Assembly (NCBI GenBank): GCA_963817035.1
Contig: CAWFMM010000004.1
Location: 1,240,001 to 1,304,000 of the forward strand
Source: AC-49 sp963817035
GTDB taxonomy: Bacteria > Actinomycetota > Thermoleophilia > Solirubrobacterales > Solirubrobacteraceae
Direction: 5' to 3'
Length of the DNA stretch: 64,000 nucleotides
This document shows positions 33,684 through 42,033 of the stretch, piece by piece. Below the pieces are notes generated by a model. The model had not been told where the DNA came from, made no database searches, and was given only the letters and a program-made list of their open reading frames with translations. A program made the translations under genes and the position numbers. The stretch's first letter is position 1, and every line of letters starts with the position of its first letter.

Positions 33684-35225
33684 ATGGGCGTGACGTGCCG
33701 CCGCCATGCCCGTCGGACGCTGGTCGCCGCGCTCGCGGTGTCCTCGATGTGCCTCGTGGCCCCGGCATCGGCGCTCGCCGGCGACCCGTCGCTGAGCGTC
33801 ACGAGCTCAGGTCCAGCGGCCACCTTCGTCCAGGGCCGGGCCGGAGAGCTCGTGAGCTTCGCGGTCGTCAACGCCGGCGCCGACACGAGCGCCGGTGACG
33901 TCGTTTCGGTCCGCGTCGTCGCGCCGCCGGGCCTGACCCTGACCAGCCTGACCGAGCACGACAGCCCGCTGAGCCCGACCACGTGGCAGTGCGCCGCGCA
34001 GGTAGACGGCTCCGGGATCTGCACGACCGCGCAGACGCTCTCGGGCGCCTCGGCGCCGGCTATCGACGCGCGGTTCACCGTCGGTCCGAGCGCCACGTCG
34101 GGCAGCGTCTTGGTGGCGCTGTCGACGAGCGTCACGACCGACGCGGTCGTTGCCTCCACGCCCCTGGCCTACACGATCGCGGCGCCGTACACGCTGGTGT
34201 TCTCGAGCCCGATGGTCAGCGGCCCGACGACGGCCCCGGCGATCCTCGGGCCGATCACGCTGGCGGTCCGCGACGCGGTCGGGAATCCGCGAACCGTCGA
34301 TGCCGCGACGACCGTGAGCCTGACCTCGACCTCCGCCGGTGCAACATTCGCCGCGAGCGCCGGCGGCGCGCCGGTGACGACGCTGACGATCGCCGCCCAC
34401 ACTTCCGGCGTGAGCTTCTTCTACGGCGACACGCTGCCGGGCCTGCCGCGTCTGATCGCCTCGGCGCCTGCGCTGTTCGCCGCCGGACAGGTCGAGAGCG
34501 TCGTTCTCGGCCCCGCCGCCCAGATCGCGTTCACGACCGCCCCGACCGCCGGCGAGGCGTCGGGCGCGGCGACGCTCGGCCCGATCGCGGTCCAGGTTCG
34601 CGATGCCTACGACAACCCGGTCGCGCTCGCCGACGGCGCCGCGGTCGCGTTGTCGACGAGCTCCGCACACGGCTGGTTTGCCGCCAAGCGCGGCGGCGCC
34701 CACGTCACGGCGGTGAACGTCGCCCCGGGCTCTGCGAGCGCGAGCTTCTGGTACGGCGACACCGCGGGCGGAACTCCCGTCCTCACCGCGACCGTCGACG
34801 GGTTGCAGAGCGCGCGTCAGGGCGCGTCGCTGACCGGTGGCCCGGGTGTCGCGGCGACCGGAACCCGCAGCGCGCCCACGCTCGCGCTGACCGTCACGCC
34901 GCGCTCGACGCTGCGCTACCGCTCGCGGCTGCGGACGGTACGGCTCACCGCGCACCTGTCGGGCTCGGCCGGCGTGCCGACCGGAACCGTGACGTTTGCC
35001 AGCGGCCGGCGCACCGTCTGCGCCCGGCGCCCGCTCCGCGCCGGGGTGGCGACGTGCCGCGTCCACGTCGTCTCGTCGATCGGCACCGGCGGGCGCCACG
35101 TCCTCAGCGCCACCTACGCCGGCAGCGCCGTCTACACGGCATGGGCGACGACGGTTCATTACCGCGTCGTCAAGCTGCCGGCGCTCAGTCGGAGAACTCG
35201 AAGCGGTAAGCCTTCGCGCCGTTGA
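33684..35225 (+). CDS. Secreted multi-domain Ig-like protein (513 aa)
   Basis: Signal peptide (about 1-32: RTLVAALAVSSMCLVAPASA). A DUF11-like domain follows (about 35-165). Two homologous beta repeats come next, each beginning with a PAxLGPIxxxVRDAxxNPxxxxD pattern (LGPITLAVRDAVGNPRTVDA and LGPIAVQVRDAYDNPVALAD) and ending SFFYGDT or SFWYGDT. A C-terminal Ig_5-like domain (GVPTGTVTFASGRRTVCAR) precedes a basic tail. Probably cell-surface; no anchor motif. Its 3' end overlaps a convergent gene by 41 bases. Confidence 0.8.
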   Translation: MGVTCRRHARRTLVAALAVSSMCLVAPASALAGDPSLSVTSSGPAATFVQGRAGELVSFAVVNAGADTSAGDVVSVRVVAPPGLTLTSLTEHDSPLSPTTWQCAAQVDGSGICTTAQTLSGASAPAIDARFTVGPSATSGSVLVALSTSVTTDAVVASTPLAYTIAAPYTLVFSSPMVSGPTTAPAILGPITLAVRDAVGNPRTVDAATTVSLTSTSAGATFAASAGGAPVTTLTIAAHTSGVSFFYGDTLPGLPRLIASAPALFAAGQVESVVLGPAAQIAFTTAPTAGEASGAATLGPIAVQVRDAYDNPVALADGAAVALSTSSAHGWFAAKRGGAHVTAVNVAPGSASASFWYGDTAGGTPVLTATVDGLQSARQGASLTGGPGVAATGTRSAPTLALTVTPRSTLRYRSRLRTVRLTAHLSGSAGVPTGTVTFASGRRTVCARRPLRAGVATCRVHVVSSIGTGGRHVLSATYAGSAVYTAWATTVHYRVVKLPALSRRTRSGKPSRR

Positions 35226-35484
35226 CGCAGCGCCACTGGCCGCCGAGGCTGGTCCCCGATACGCGCCGGCAGGCAAAGCCGCCCGGCGTCGTGAAGTGGC
35301 GTGAGATCGAGTGCTTGAAGGCGCGGATGTCGGCGGCTGCCGCCCGGCAGCTCATGTTGCGCGCCGAACTGACCACGATGTTGAAGTCCGTTTTGGCGCG
35401 GCACGACCGAACGCTGGCGGCCGAGACGCTTGAGCCCGCGAGGACCATCATCGCCACCAGGCCGATCATCATCGAGGCGCGCAT
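35185..35484 (-). CDS. Small secreted four-Cys hypothetical protein
   Basis: A 99-residue protein with a signal peptide (MRASMMIGLVAMMVLAGSSV, cut near SAAS). The mature part has four Cys in SCRAKTDFNIVVSSARNMSC, GFACRRVSGTSLGGQWRC and a final AKAYRFEFSD. The mature C-x-x-A and WRC-NGAKAYRF pattern recurs in small secreted actinobacterial proteins; function unknown. Convergent and overlapping with the 513-aa secreted protein. Confidence 0.7.
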   Translation of the reverse strand: MRASMMIGLVAMMVLAGSSVSAASVRSCRAKTDFNIVVSSARNMSCRAAAADIRAFKHSISRHFTTPGGFACRRVSGTSLGGQWRCVNGAKAYRFEFSD

Positions 35485-35531
35485 CGGGGGGAGTCTAGAC
35501 CCGGCGACCGAGCGCGGGATAGGATCAGCCG

Positions 35532-37151
35532 ATGGGCGATTCGACGGCCGTCAGGTCGGGCAGCAAGATCGTCCTCTACACGCTGGCCGCGGGCCAGTTC
35601 CTGATGGCCCTCGACGCGTCGGTGATGAACGTCTCGATCGCGACGGTCGCCGACGACGTCGGCACGACGGTCACCGGCATCCAGGGCGCGATCACCGCCT
35701 ACACGCTGGTCATGGCCTCCCTGATGATCACCGGCGGCAAGATAGGCGCGATCATCGGCCGCCGCCGCGCGTTCGCGATCGGCTGCGTGATCTACGGCTG
35801 CGGCTCATCGGTGACCGCACTGTCGCAGAGCCTGCCCGTGCTGATGTTCGGCTGGTCGTTCCTCGAAGGCGTCGGTGCGGCGCTGATCATGCCGGCGATC
35901 GTCGCGCTGGTTGCCGGCAACTTCGCGACCGAGGAACGTCCGGCCGCCTACGGGCTGATCGCCGCGGCGGCCGCGATCGCGATCGCCGTCGGCCCGATCA
36001 TCGGCGGTTTCGCGACGACCTATTTCTCGTGGCGCTGGGTGTTCGCGAGCGAGGTGCTGATCGTCATCGTGATCCTGCTGCTCTCGCGCAGGATCGCCGA
36101 CGCGCCGCCCGAGCGCCGCCCGAGGATCGACTACGTCGGATCGATCCTCTCGATCATCGGCCTGTCGTCGCTCGTCTTCGCGATCCTGCGTTCCGGTGAG
36201 TGGGGCTGGCTGCAGCCCAAGCCGGGCGCGCCGTCATGGCTGAACCTATCGCCGGTGGTCTGGCTGCTGCTGCTCAGCGTGCTGGTGATCTGGGGCTTCT
36301 TCCAATGGGAGTCGCGCCTTGAGCACAGCGGCGGCGAGCCGCTGATCGCGCCATCGATGCTGCGCAACCGCCAGCTCGACGGTGGGCTGCTGCTGTTCTT
36401 CTCGCAGTACCTCGTCCAGGCCGGCGTGTTCTTCGTCGTGCCCTTGTTCCTCTCGGTCGTGCTTGGGCTCTCGGCGCTGGCGACCGGAGTGCGCCTGCTG
36501 CCGCTGTCGATCGCCCTGCTCGTCACCGCCGTCGGGATCCCGCGCTTCGCCCCCGACGTCTCACCGCGGCTCGTCGCGCGCATCGGACTGCTCTCCCTCA
36601 CCGCGGGAACGGTGATCCTCGCCGCGGCGATCGACGCCGACGCCACGGCCGAGGTTGTCGCCCTGCCGATGATCCTGGTCGGCCTCGGGATGGGCGCGCT
36701 GGCGTCCCAGCTCGGCGCGGTCACGGTGTCGGCGGTCTCCGACGACAAGGCCTCGGAGGTCGGCGGCGTGCAGAACACGATGACCAACCTCGGCGCCTCA
36801 ATCGGGACCGCGCTCGCCGGCTCGGTGCTGATCGCGGTGCTGACCGCGTCGTTGGTCGGCAACATCGAGGGCAACCCCAAGATCCCCAACCGCGTCAAGA
36901 ACCAGGCCCAGACCGAGCTCGCCAGCGGCGTTCCGTTCCTGTCCGACGCGGCGCTGAAGTCAGAGCTCGAGAAGGCTCACGTCCCGCCCGGCACGACAAA
37001 CGACATCGTCGACGCCAACGCCGACGCCCGCCTCGACGGCCTGCGCGCCGCGCTGGCCCTGCTCGCGCTGTTCGCGGCCGGCGCGCTGTTCTTCACGAAG
37101 ATGATCCCGTCGACCCAGCCGGGTCGCGGGCCGCCCGCCACATCGTCGTGA
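35532..37151 (+). CDS. MFS multidrug exporter, DHA2 (14-TM) family
   Basis: A 539-residue major facilitator with about 14 hydrophobic segments. It has motif D1 FLMALDASVMNVSIATVADD, motif A-like GGKIGAIIGRRRAFAIGC, motif B-like LVMASLMITGG, and motif C-like GLIAAAAAIAIAVGPIIGGF followed by FSWRWVFASEV. Proton-driven efflux of drugs or toxic metabolites across the cytoplasmic membrane. No adjacent TetR or MarR regulator. The 3' end overlaps a convergent GNAT gene by 59 bases, so the Pro/Ser-rich tail may be dispensable. Confidence 0.92.
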   Translation: MGDSTAVRSGSKIVLYTLAAGQFLMALDASVMNVSIATVADDVGTTVTGIQGAITAYTLVMASLMITGGKIGAIIGRRRAFAIGCVIYGCGSSVTALSQSLPVLMFGWSFLEGVGAALIMPAIVALVAGNFATEERPAAYGLIAAAAAIAIAVGPIIGGFATTYFSWRWVFASEVLIVIVILLLSRRIADAPPERRPRIDYVGSILSIIGLSSLVFAILRSGEWGWLQPKPGAPSWLNLSPVVWLLLLSVLVIWGFFQWESRLEHSGGEPLIAPSMLRNRQLDGGLLLFFSQYLVQAGVFFVVPLFLSVVLGLSALATGVRLLPLSIALLVTAVGIPRFAPDVSPRLVARIGLLSLTAGTVILAAAIDADATAEVVALPMILVGLGMGALASQLGAVTVSAVSDDKASEVGGVQNTMTNLGASIGTALAGSVLIAVLTASLVGNIEGNPKIPNRVKNQAQTELASGVPFLSDAALKSELEKAHVPPGTTNDIVDANADARLDGLRAALALLALFAAGALFFTKMIPSTQPGRGPPATSS

Positions 37152-37728
37152 TCACCGGTCCGGCCGGTGGCCCGAACGTGCCGAGCGCCGCGAAGCCGAG
37201 CGCCTCGTAGCGCGGCAGGTTTGCCGGGTTCGTCGACTCGAGGTAGGCCGGCAGGCCCTCGGCGTCGATCCGCGCGAGGTTGTCGTCGATCAGCTTGGTC
37301 CCGATCCCGCGCCCGGCGTGGTCGCGATGGGTCGCCCACCAGCCTAGGTAGTAGTGCGGCTCGTGATGGGGGTGATTGGCCGTGAACTGGTCGATCAGGG
37401 CCATCACGTCGCCGGCGTGTGAGCCACAGAGCTCGTCGAGCAGCGGGCCGAGGCGTTCCTCCTCCTCGGGGGTCAGGTCGGGCTCGCCCGGCGGAACCCA
37501 GACGGCTACCGCTTCGGCGCCGTCGGTCATCCGCAACCACGGGTTGCGCAGCCCGGCGAGCGCCCAGAACTCCATGAAGCGGCCCAACCGCGCTGCGCGG
37601 GTCGACGGGTCGGGGAACGTCCAGTGGCCCCAGACCGGGTCGTCTTCGAACGCGCTGGCCAGACACGCGGACACCGCCGCGAGGTCCGCGTTCGTTGCGG
37701 CACGTCCCACTGGATTTGCGGTGCTCAC
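37093..37728 (-). CDS. GNAT-family N-acetyltransferase
   Basis: A 211-residue acetyltransferase. The core has YYLGWWATHRDHAGRGIGTK (motif A acetyl-CoA loop RxxGxG), LIDDNLARIDAEGLPAYLES and TNPANLPRYEALGFAALG. GTG 37728 was chosen because GGTGGAGG sits five bases upstream; ATG 37743 is an alternative. Acceptor unknown. It lies alone, convergent with the exporter. Confidence 0.87.
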   Translation of the reverse strand: MSTANPVGRAATNADLAAVSACLASAFEDDPVWGHWTFPDPSTRAARLGRFMEFWALAGLRNPWLRMTDGAEAVAVWVPPGEPDLTPEEEERLGPLLDELCGSHAGDVMALIDQFTANHPHHEPHYYLGWWATHRDHAGRGIGTKLIDDNLARIDAEGLPAYLESTNPANLPRYEALGFAALGTFGPPAGPVITTMWRAARDPAGSTGSSS

Positions 37729-37847
37729 GACAGCCTCCACCATATCTCTGCCGGCCTTGACGGCGGCCCGCGGACTGAGCAAGACTCACTGAGCGCCAAA
37801 GCCCGGCAGGGGTGTCGCGCTGGCGCTCGATCGAGGGAGCTCGTCCT

Positions 37848-37901
37848 ATGGCACACCAGGACGCACCGCAGCCTCAGACCGGGCCTCCGCCCGTCGCCTG
37901 A
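37848..37901 (+). other. 17-codon mini-ORF with ribosome binding site
   Basis: GGGAG lies eight bases before ATG 37848. The reading frame MAHQDAPQPQTGPPPVA ends at TGA 37899-37901, right against the aldehyde dehydrogenase stop on the other strand. It might be the 5' remnant of a lost gene or chance. The rest of 37729-37901 shows nothing else. Confidence 0.2.
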
Positions 37902-39368
37902 TCACATGGCGGGCGGTGTCTTGTACATCGTCTGCAGCTGGAAGTACGGCGTCAGCCCCTCGGGGCCGAGCTCGCGGCCGAGGCCGCTGGCCTTGACGCC
38001 GCCGAACGGCGCCGCCGGGTCCAGCACATAGTGGTTGATGCCGATCGAGCCGGTCTGCACGCGCTTGGCAATGTCGGCGCCGCGCTCGGGATCAGACGTC
38101 CAGACGGAGCCGCCGAGCCCGAAGTCGGAGTCGTTGGCGATCGCCAGCGCATCGTCGACGTCGTCGTAGGGGATGACCGCGAGAACGGGGCCGAAGATCT
38201 CCTCGCGCGCGATCGTGTGGCTGTTGTCGACGTCGGCGAAGACGGTCGGCTGCACGAACCAGCCGCGCTCCTGACTGGCTGGGCGCCCGCCGCCCGCGAC
38301 GACCCGCCCGCCCTCGGCCTTGCCCTTGGCGATGTAGCCCTCGACGCGGTCGCGCTGACGGCGTGAGGCCACCGGCCCGATCTGCGTCTCGGGATCGAGC
38401 GAGTCACCGACCTGCAGCGCGTCGGCCAGTCCGGCGAAGACGCCGAGAATCTCGTCGTAGCGCGAGCGCGGGGCGAGGATGCGCGTGCCGAGGTAACACG
38501 TCTGCCCGCTGTGGATCAGCGTGGCGCCGAACAGCGCCTCGGCGGACTCGCTCAGGTCGGCGTCGTCGAGCACGATCGCGGCGGACTTGCCGCCGAGCTC
38601 GAGCGTGACCGGGCGCAGCAGCGCGCCACAGCGCGTGGCGATCGCACGGCCCGCCGCGGTCGACCCGGTGAACGCGACCTTGTCGATGCCGGGATGTTCG
38701 ACCAGGTAGGCGCCGACCTCGCGCCCGGCGGGGACGATGTTGACGACGCCGCCGGGGATGCCGGCCTCGGCGACCGCTTCGGCGAGCACGAGCGCGTCGA
38801 GCACGGTCTCGGGGCTCGGCTTGATGACGACGGTGCAGCCCGCGGCGAGCAGCGGCGCGAGCTTGAACATCGTCAGCGCCTGCGGGTAGTTCCACGGCAC
38901 GATCGCGCCGACGACGCCGATCGGCTTGCGCGTGATCTGGATCGTGCCCCCGAGCAGCCCGGTTCGCTCCTCCTCCATCGTGACCTGGCGCACGAGGCCG
39001 GCGTAGAAGCGGGCGAGGATCGCCGGAACGATCGCCTCGGTCGCCATCGCGATCGAGATCGGCATCCCGTTCTGCGCCGACACGCGGCGCGCGGTCTCCT
39101 CACCGCGGGGCTCCAGCGCGTCCGCGAGCCGCTCAAGCGCCTGCGCGCGATCCTCGATCGTCCACGACGACCAACCGCTGGGGTCGTCGAACGCCGCGCG
39201 TGCCGCGCTGACCGCGGCGTCGATATCGGCGTTCGTGCCCTCGGGCACCGACCCGATGAGCTCCTCGGTGGATGCCGAGAACACCTCGATGCGATTCGAT
39301 CCCCGCGGCTTGACCCACTCACCGCCGATGAACAGCTCGTTGCTGTCGATGGTCGTCTGCGTGCTCAT
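37902..39368 (-). CDS. Aldehyde dehydrogenase (NAD(P)+)
   Basis: A 488-residue ALDH-superfamily enzyme. It shows GAIVPWNYPQALTMFKLAPL, VIKPSPETVL, nucleotide-binding FTGSTAAGRAIA, catalytic Glu in TLELGGKSAAIVLDDADL, catalytic Cys in IHSGQTCYLGTR, and EEIFGPVLAVIPYDDVDDAL. It oxidises an aldehyde to the acid; the substrate cannot be read from sequence. It starts at ATG 39368. The Na+/H+ antiporter gene lies upstream on the same strand with a 39-base gap. Confidence 0.94.
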   Translation of the reverse strand: MSTQTTIDSNELFIGGEWVKPRGSNRIEVFSASTEELIGSVPEGTNADIDAAVSAARAAFDDPSGWSSWTIEDRAQALERLADALEPRGEETARRVSAQNGMPISIAMATEAIVPAILARFYAGLVRQVTMEEERTGLLGGTIQITRKPIGVVGAIVPWNYPQALTMFKLAPLLAAGCTVVIKPSPETVLDALVLAEAVAEAGIPGGVVNIVPAGREVGAYLVEHPGIDKVAFTGSTAAGRAIATRCGALLRPVTLELGGKSAAIVLDDADLSESAEALFGATLIHSGQTCYLGTRILAPRSRYDEILGVFAGLADALQVGDSLDPETQIGPVASRRQRDRVEGYIAKGKAEGGRVVAGGGRPASQERGWFVQPTVFADVDNSHTIAREEIFGPVLAVIPYDDVDDALAIANDSDFGLGGSVWTSDPERGADIAKRVQTGSIGINHYVLDPAAPFGGVKASGLGRELGPEGLTPYFQLQTMYKTPPAM

Positions 39369-39407
39369 GCCCCGTTGCCTCTCCTCGTGGCTGACGTGGT
39401 GTCAACG

Positions 39408-40682
39408 CTACGCCGTGGGCCCAGCGATGTCCACAGGAGGCTCGTCTCGCGCCGGCGCGCTTTCCATCGAGGGCGGGGCATCGCGCGGGTGCGATGTCCA
39501 CCAGCGCACGTAACGCTCGGTCAGCGGCCGCGCGGTGAGCCCGTGCGCGTAGACGGAGAGCGCGATCGTCGCGGTGATCGCGAGCAGCAGCGTGTGGAGG
39601 TGGGGGAGGTTCGAGTCGTCGAGCATGATGACCGCGAAGACGATCGAGGCGAGGCCGCGGGGTCCGAACCAGCCGAGGAAGCCGAGCGTCGGCCGCCGCG
39701 CTCCGGTGCCTGCCATCGCCAGCACGACCGGGACCATCCGTACGACGGACAGGCTGAGCAGCGCGTAGACGCCGATCTGCCAGGTGAACTCGTCGAACAA
39801 CGGGCCGAGGATGATCGCGCCGAAGACGATGAAGGTCACCGCGTTGAAGAGCTCGCCGCCCTCGTCCACGAGCTGGGTCACGTCGTCGGCGGCGTCCTGG
39901 CGCAACGCCCCGAACAGGAATCCGGCGGTGAAGGCGGCGATGAAGATCGATCCGCCCAGTGCTTCGGCGACGCCGGCCGCGAGCAGCGCCGAGGCCACGC
40001 TGAGGATCTGCTTCCAGTGAGGTTCGATCAGCTCATGGCGGGTGGCGACGCGCAGCATCAGCGCGCCGAACACGCCCGCGAGGACGCCGCCGATCAGCCC
40101 GTAGCCGATCGCCTCGAACACGAGCTGGGCGGCGGTCTGGTCGGACACGGTGCCGGAGTCGGCTTCGGCGATCGCGATCGCGATGAAGAACAGCGGTACG
40201 CAGAGCCCGTCGTTGAGCCCGCTCTCGACGTTCAGTCCCTGCCGGATCCGCGACGGGATCCGCTCGTCGCTGACGACGGCCTGCCCGAGCGCGGCATCGG
40301 TGCACGCGAGCACGACCGCCAGGACGGCGGCCTCGGCCATGCTCACGCCGGGGATGACCGCGGCTCCGGCGAGCGTGCCCGCCACGATCGTCAGCGGCAG
40401 GCCGATGCCGAGTAGTCGCAGCGGCACGGCGAACTCTCGCCGCAGCGCCTTCAGGGCGATCCGCGACGCATCGGAGAACAGGACGAGCGTCAGCGTGATC
40501 TCGGCCAGCAGCTTGACCTGCTCGCTGCCGACGTGGAGATCGACCAGCCCGAGGATCGGCCCGACGAGTAGCCCCGCCGTCGTGAAGAACATCGCCCCGG
40601 AGACGTTGAGCCGTGCGAGCTGCCCCGAAACGGTGGCGTAGGCGAGCAGCAGGACGGCGGTCGTCGCGAGGGCCCAGGTCAT
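39408..40682 (-). CDS. Na+/H+ antiporter, CPA family
   Basis: A 424-residue membrane protein with about 12 segments. It shows MFFTTAGLLVGPILGLVDLH, LTLVLFSDASRIALKALRRE, AAVLAVVLACTDAALGQAVV (the ND-equivalent TD motif), and GLNDGLCVPLFFIAIAIAEA (cation-site Asp). It exchanges Na+ or K+ for H+ at the membrane. The short C-terminus lacks a TrkA domain. ATG 40682. Possibly co-transcribed with the aldehyde dehydrogenase. Confidence 0.9.
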   Translation of the reverse strand: MTWALATTAVLLLAYATVSGQLARLNVSGAMFFTTAGLLVGPILGLVDLHVGSEQVKLLAEITLTLVLFSDASRIALKALRREFAVPLRLLGIGLPLTIVAGTLAGAAVIPGVSMAEAAVLAVVLACTDAALGQAVVSDERIPSRIRQGLNVESGLNDGLCVPLFFIAIAIAEADSGTVSDQTAAQLVFEAIGYGLIGGVLAGVFGALMLRVATRHELIEPHWKQILSVASALLAAGVAEALGGSIFIAAFTAGFLFGALRQDAADDVTQLVDEGGELFNAVTFIVFGAIILGPLFDEFTWQIGVYALLSLSVVRMVPVVLAMAGTGARRPTLGFLGWFGPRGLASIVFAVIMLDDSNLPHLHTLLLAITATIALSVYAHGLTARPLTERYVRWWTSHPRDAPPSMESAPARDEPPVDIAGPTA

Positions 40683-40751
40683 GGCGTCGACCGTCGCCTG
40701 TATCGTCGCGCCGGTTGAAGCTGGGTCTGTTCATTCATAGGAGGCTGCGAG

Positions 40752-41330
40752 ATGTCGACCGCTGACGTCGAGGTAGTGACCGTCGATGCCGAGGATCTGC
40801 ACGCTCTGACGTCGCTGTGGTGGCTGTTCGTCCTGGTCGGGCTGGTTGCGCTCGGGGTCGGCATCTTCTTCATCGTCGATCCGCACGAGACGCTGTCCAC
40901 GTTCACGGTGATCGCGGGCATCTTCCTACTGATCGAAGGTGCGCTGGCGATCGCCGGTTCGATCTTCGGGCGCGGCGAGGGCCGCGGTCTGCTCGCGGTG
41001 ATCGGCGTGCTGAGCGCGATCGCGGGCCTGATCCTGATCAAGCACCCGTTCAATACGCTCGTCGCCTTCACCCTGATCCTCGGCGTATGGCTTGTCGTCG
41101 TCGGCATCTCGCGGTTCGTGAACGCGTTCATGTCGCGCGAGGGGCGCGGTGGGGCGATCGTGATCGCCGTCGTCGACGTCGCCGCCGGCATCGTGCTCCT
41201 CGCGTGGCCGGACCTCAGCCTGTCGACCCTGGCGGTGATCATCGGGATCATCCTCATCATCCGCGGGCTGCTGTTTATCGTCGTCGGGTGGGGGATGCGC
41301 AAGGTCCACTCCGAGCTCGAGCACACGTAG
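40752..41330 (+). CDS. HdeD/DUF308 family membrane protein
   Basis: A 192-residue protein with six hydrophobic segments in pairs. Repeats include LVGLVALGVGIFFIVDPHET, TVIAGIFLLIEGALAIAGSI and VIIGIILIIRGLLFIVVGW. HdeD in enterics is linked to acid resistance; here only the family can be named. GGAGG lies before the ATG. It is divergent from the antiporter gene, 69 bases apart, so the two might share an ion or pH response. Confidence 0.88.
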   Translation: MSTADVEVVTVDAEDLHALTSLWWLFVLVGLVALGVGIFFIVDPHETLSTFTVIAGIFLLIEGALAIAGSIFGRGEGRGLLAVIGVLSAIAGLILIKHPFNTLVAFTLILGVWLVVVGISRFVNAFMSREGRGGAIVIAVVDVAAGIVLLAWPDLSLSTLAVIIGIILIIRGLLFIVVGWGMRKVHSELEHT

Positions 41331-41382
41331 CGCGAGTCGCGGTCAGGGCAGCCAGCCGCGACGCTGGCCGCCCGCCGAGGCG

Positions 41383-41553
41383 TTAGATCCGCCGGCGACC
41401 GATGCCCCGGCCCGGGGTGACCGCCGCGGCGACGACCGCGGTCTTCGCGACCGGTGAGGGGCCGGGAGTGACGGCTTTGGCAACGACGGCGGTCTTGGCT
41501 ACCGGGTGGCCGATGACGCCGACACGTCCGATGCGTGCTGCTCTGAGGGGCAT
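41383..41553 (-). CDS. 56-aa micropeptide with internal VAKTAVVA repeat
   Basis: Start ATG 41553 lies 8 bases after AAGGAG and 2 bases after the DUF6325 stop; it ends at TAA 41383-41385. The sequence opens MPLRAARIGRVGVIGHPVAK and holds a tandem duplication, PVAKTAVVAKAVTPG then PVAKTAVVAAAVTPG, ending GRGIGRRRI. It is small, basic and mildly hydrophobic, so it may be membrane-associated. Such short RxARIGR-TAVV peptides seem to accompany DUF6325 genes; that is inference. Confidence 0.6.
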   Translation of the reverse strand: MPLRAARIGRVGVIGHPVAKTAVVAKAVTPGPSPVAKTAVVAAAVTPGRGIGRRRI

Positions 41554-41555
41554 GG

Positions 41556-42014
41556 TCAGTCTCCTTGGGTTGCGATTGCTTCGTCGGCCTCGATCGAAGC
41601 GATGATGGCTTGGATGGGGATCCGGCCGTTGGCGATGAGCTGGCCCCCGGAACGGCGTGCCGCCGATGCGAACGGCGCGGCCCAGAGGTTCTCCCAGATC
41701 AGAACCCCGGCCGTGCTGCCCGGATCCATCGCCGCGGCGAGATGCACGACGTCGTCCTCGGCCAGCAGCTCGGCCAGCTCGGTCTCGAGTGCCTGCAGCT
41801 CGCCGAGGTCGCCGACGTCGGCGAGCTCGGCTGCTTCGACGTTGCCGTCGGCGTCCTTGGTCAGGATCAGGATGTCGATCACGCGGATCGTGCCGGCGTC
41901 GACCAGACGGAGGAGCTCGGCGGCCATTTCGCCGGTGAAGTTGCTGGCGCCGGCGGGGAACTCGACGACGACGTAGTCGACGGGGCCAAGTTCATCTAGA
42001 GAGGTGTCGGTCAC
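41556..42014 (-). CDS. DUF6325-family protein
   Basis: A 152-residue acidic protein with the family opening GPVDYVVVEFPAGASNFTGE, then LVDAGTIRVIDILILTKDAD, LETELAELLAEDDVVHLAAA and a final helix. The fold looks ferredoxin-like with a negatively charged loop. Function unknown. GTG 42014 is preceded by AAAGGAAA. It lies 19 bases after the sulfatase stop and 2 bases before the micropeptide, making a three-gene unit. Confidence 0.8.
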   Translation of the reverse strand: MTDTSLDELGPVDYVVVEFPAGASNFTGEMAAELLRLVDAGTIRVIDILILTKDADGNVEAAELADVGDLGELQALETELAELLAEDDVVHLAAAMDPGSTAGVLIWENLWAAPFASAARRSGGQLIANGRIPIQAIIASIEADEAIATQGD

Positions 42015-42033
42015 GGTTTCCTTTGGGTTGGGG

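Noticed and set aside
38511..40415. 634-codon rightward open frame opposite aldehyde dehydrogenase and antiporter
   Set aside because: Arg/Asp/Gly-rich shadow with no domain, while the leftward frames show clear motifs.
41402..41605. Rightward 67-codon frame over the micropeptide
   Set aside because: The leftward 56-codon frame has a Shine-Dalgarno and operon spacing; the rightward one has neither.
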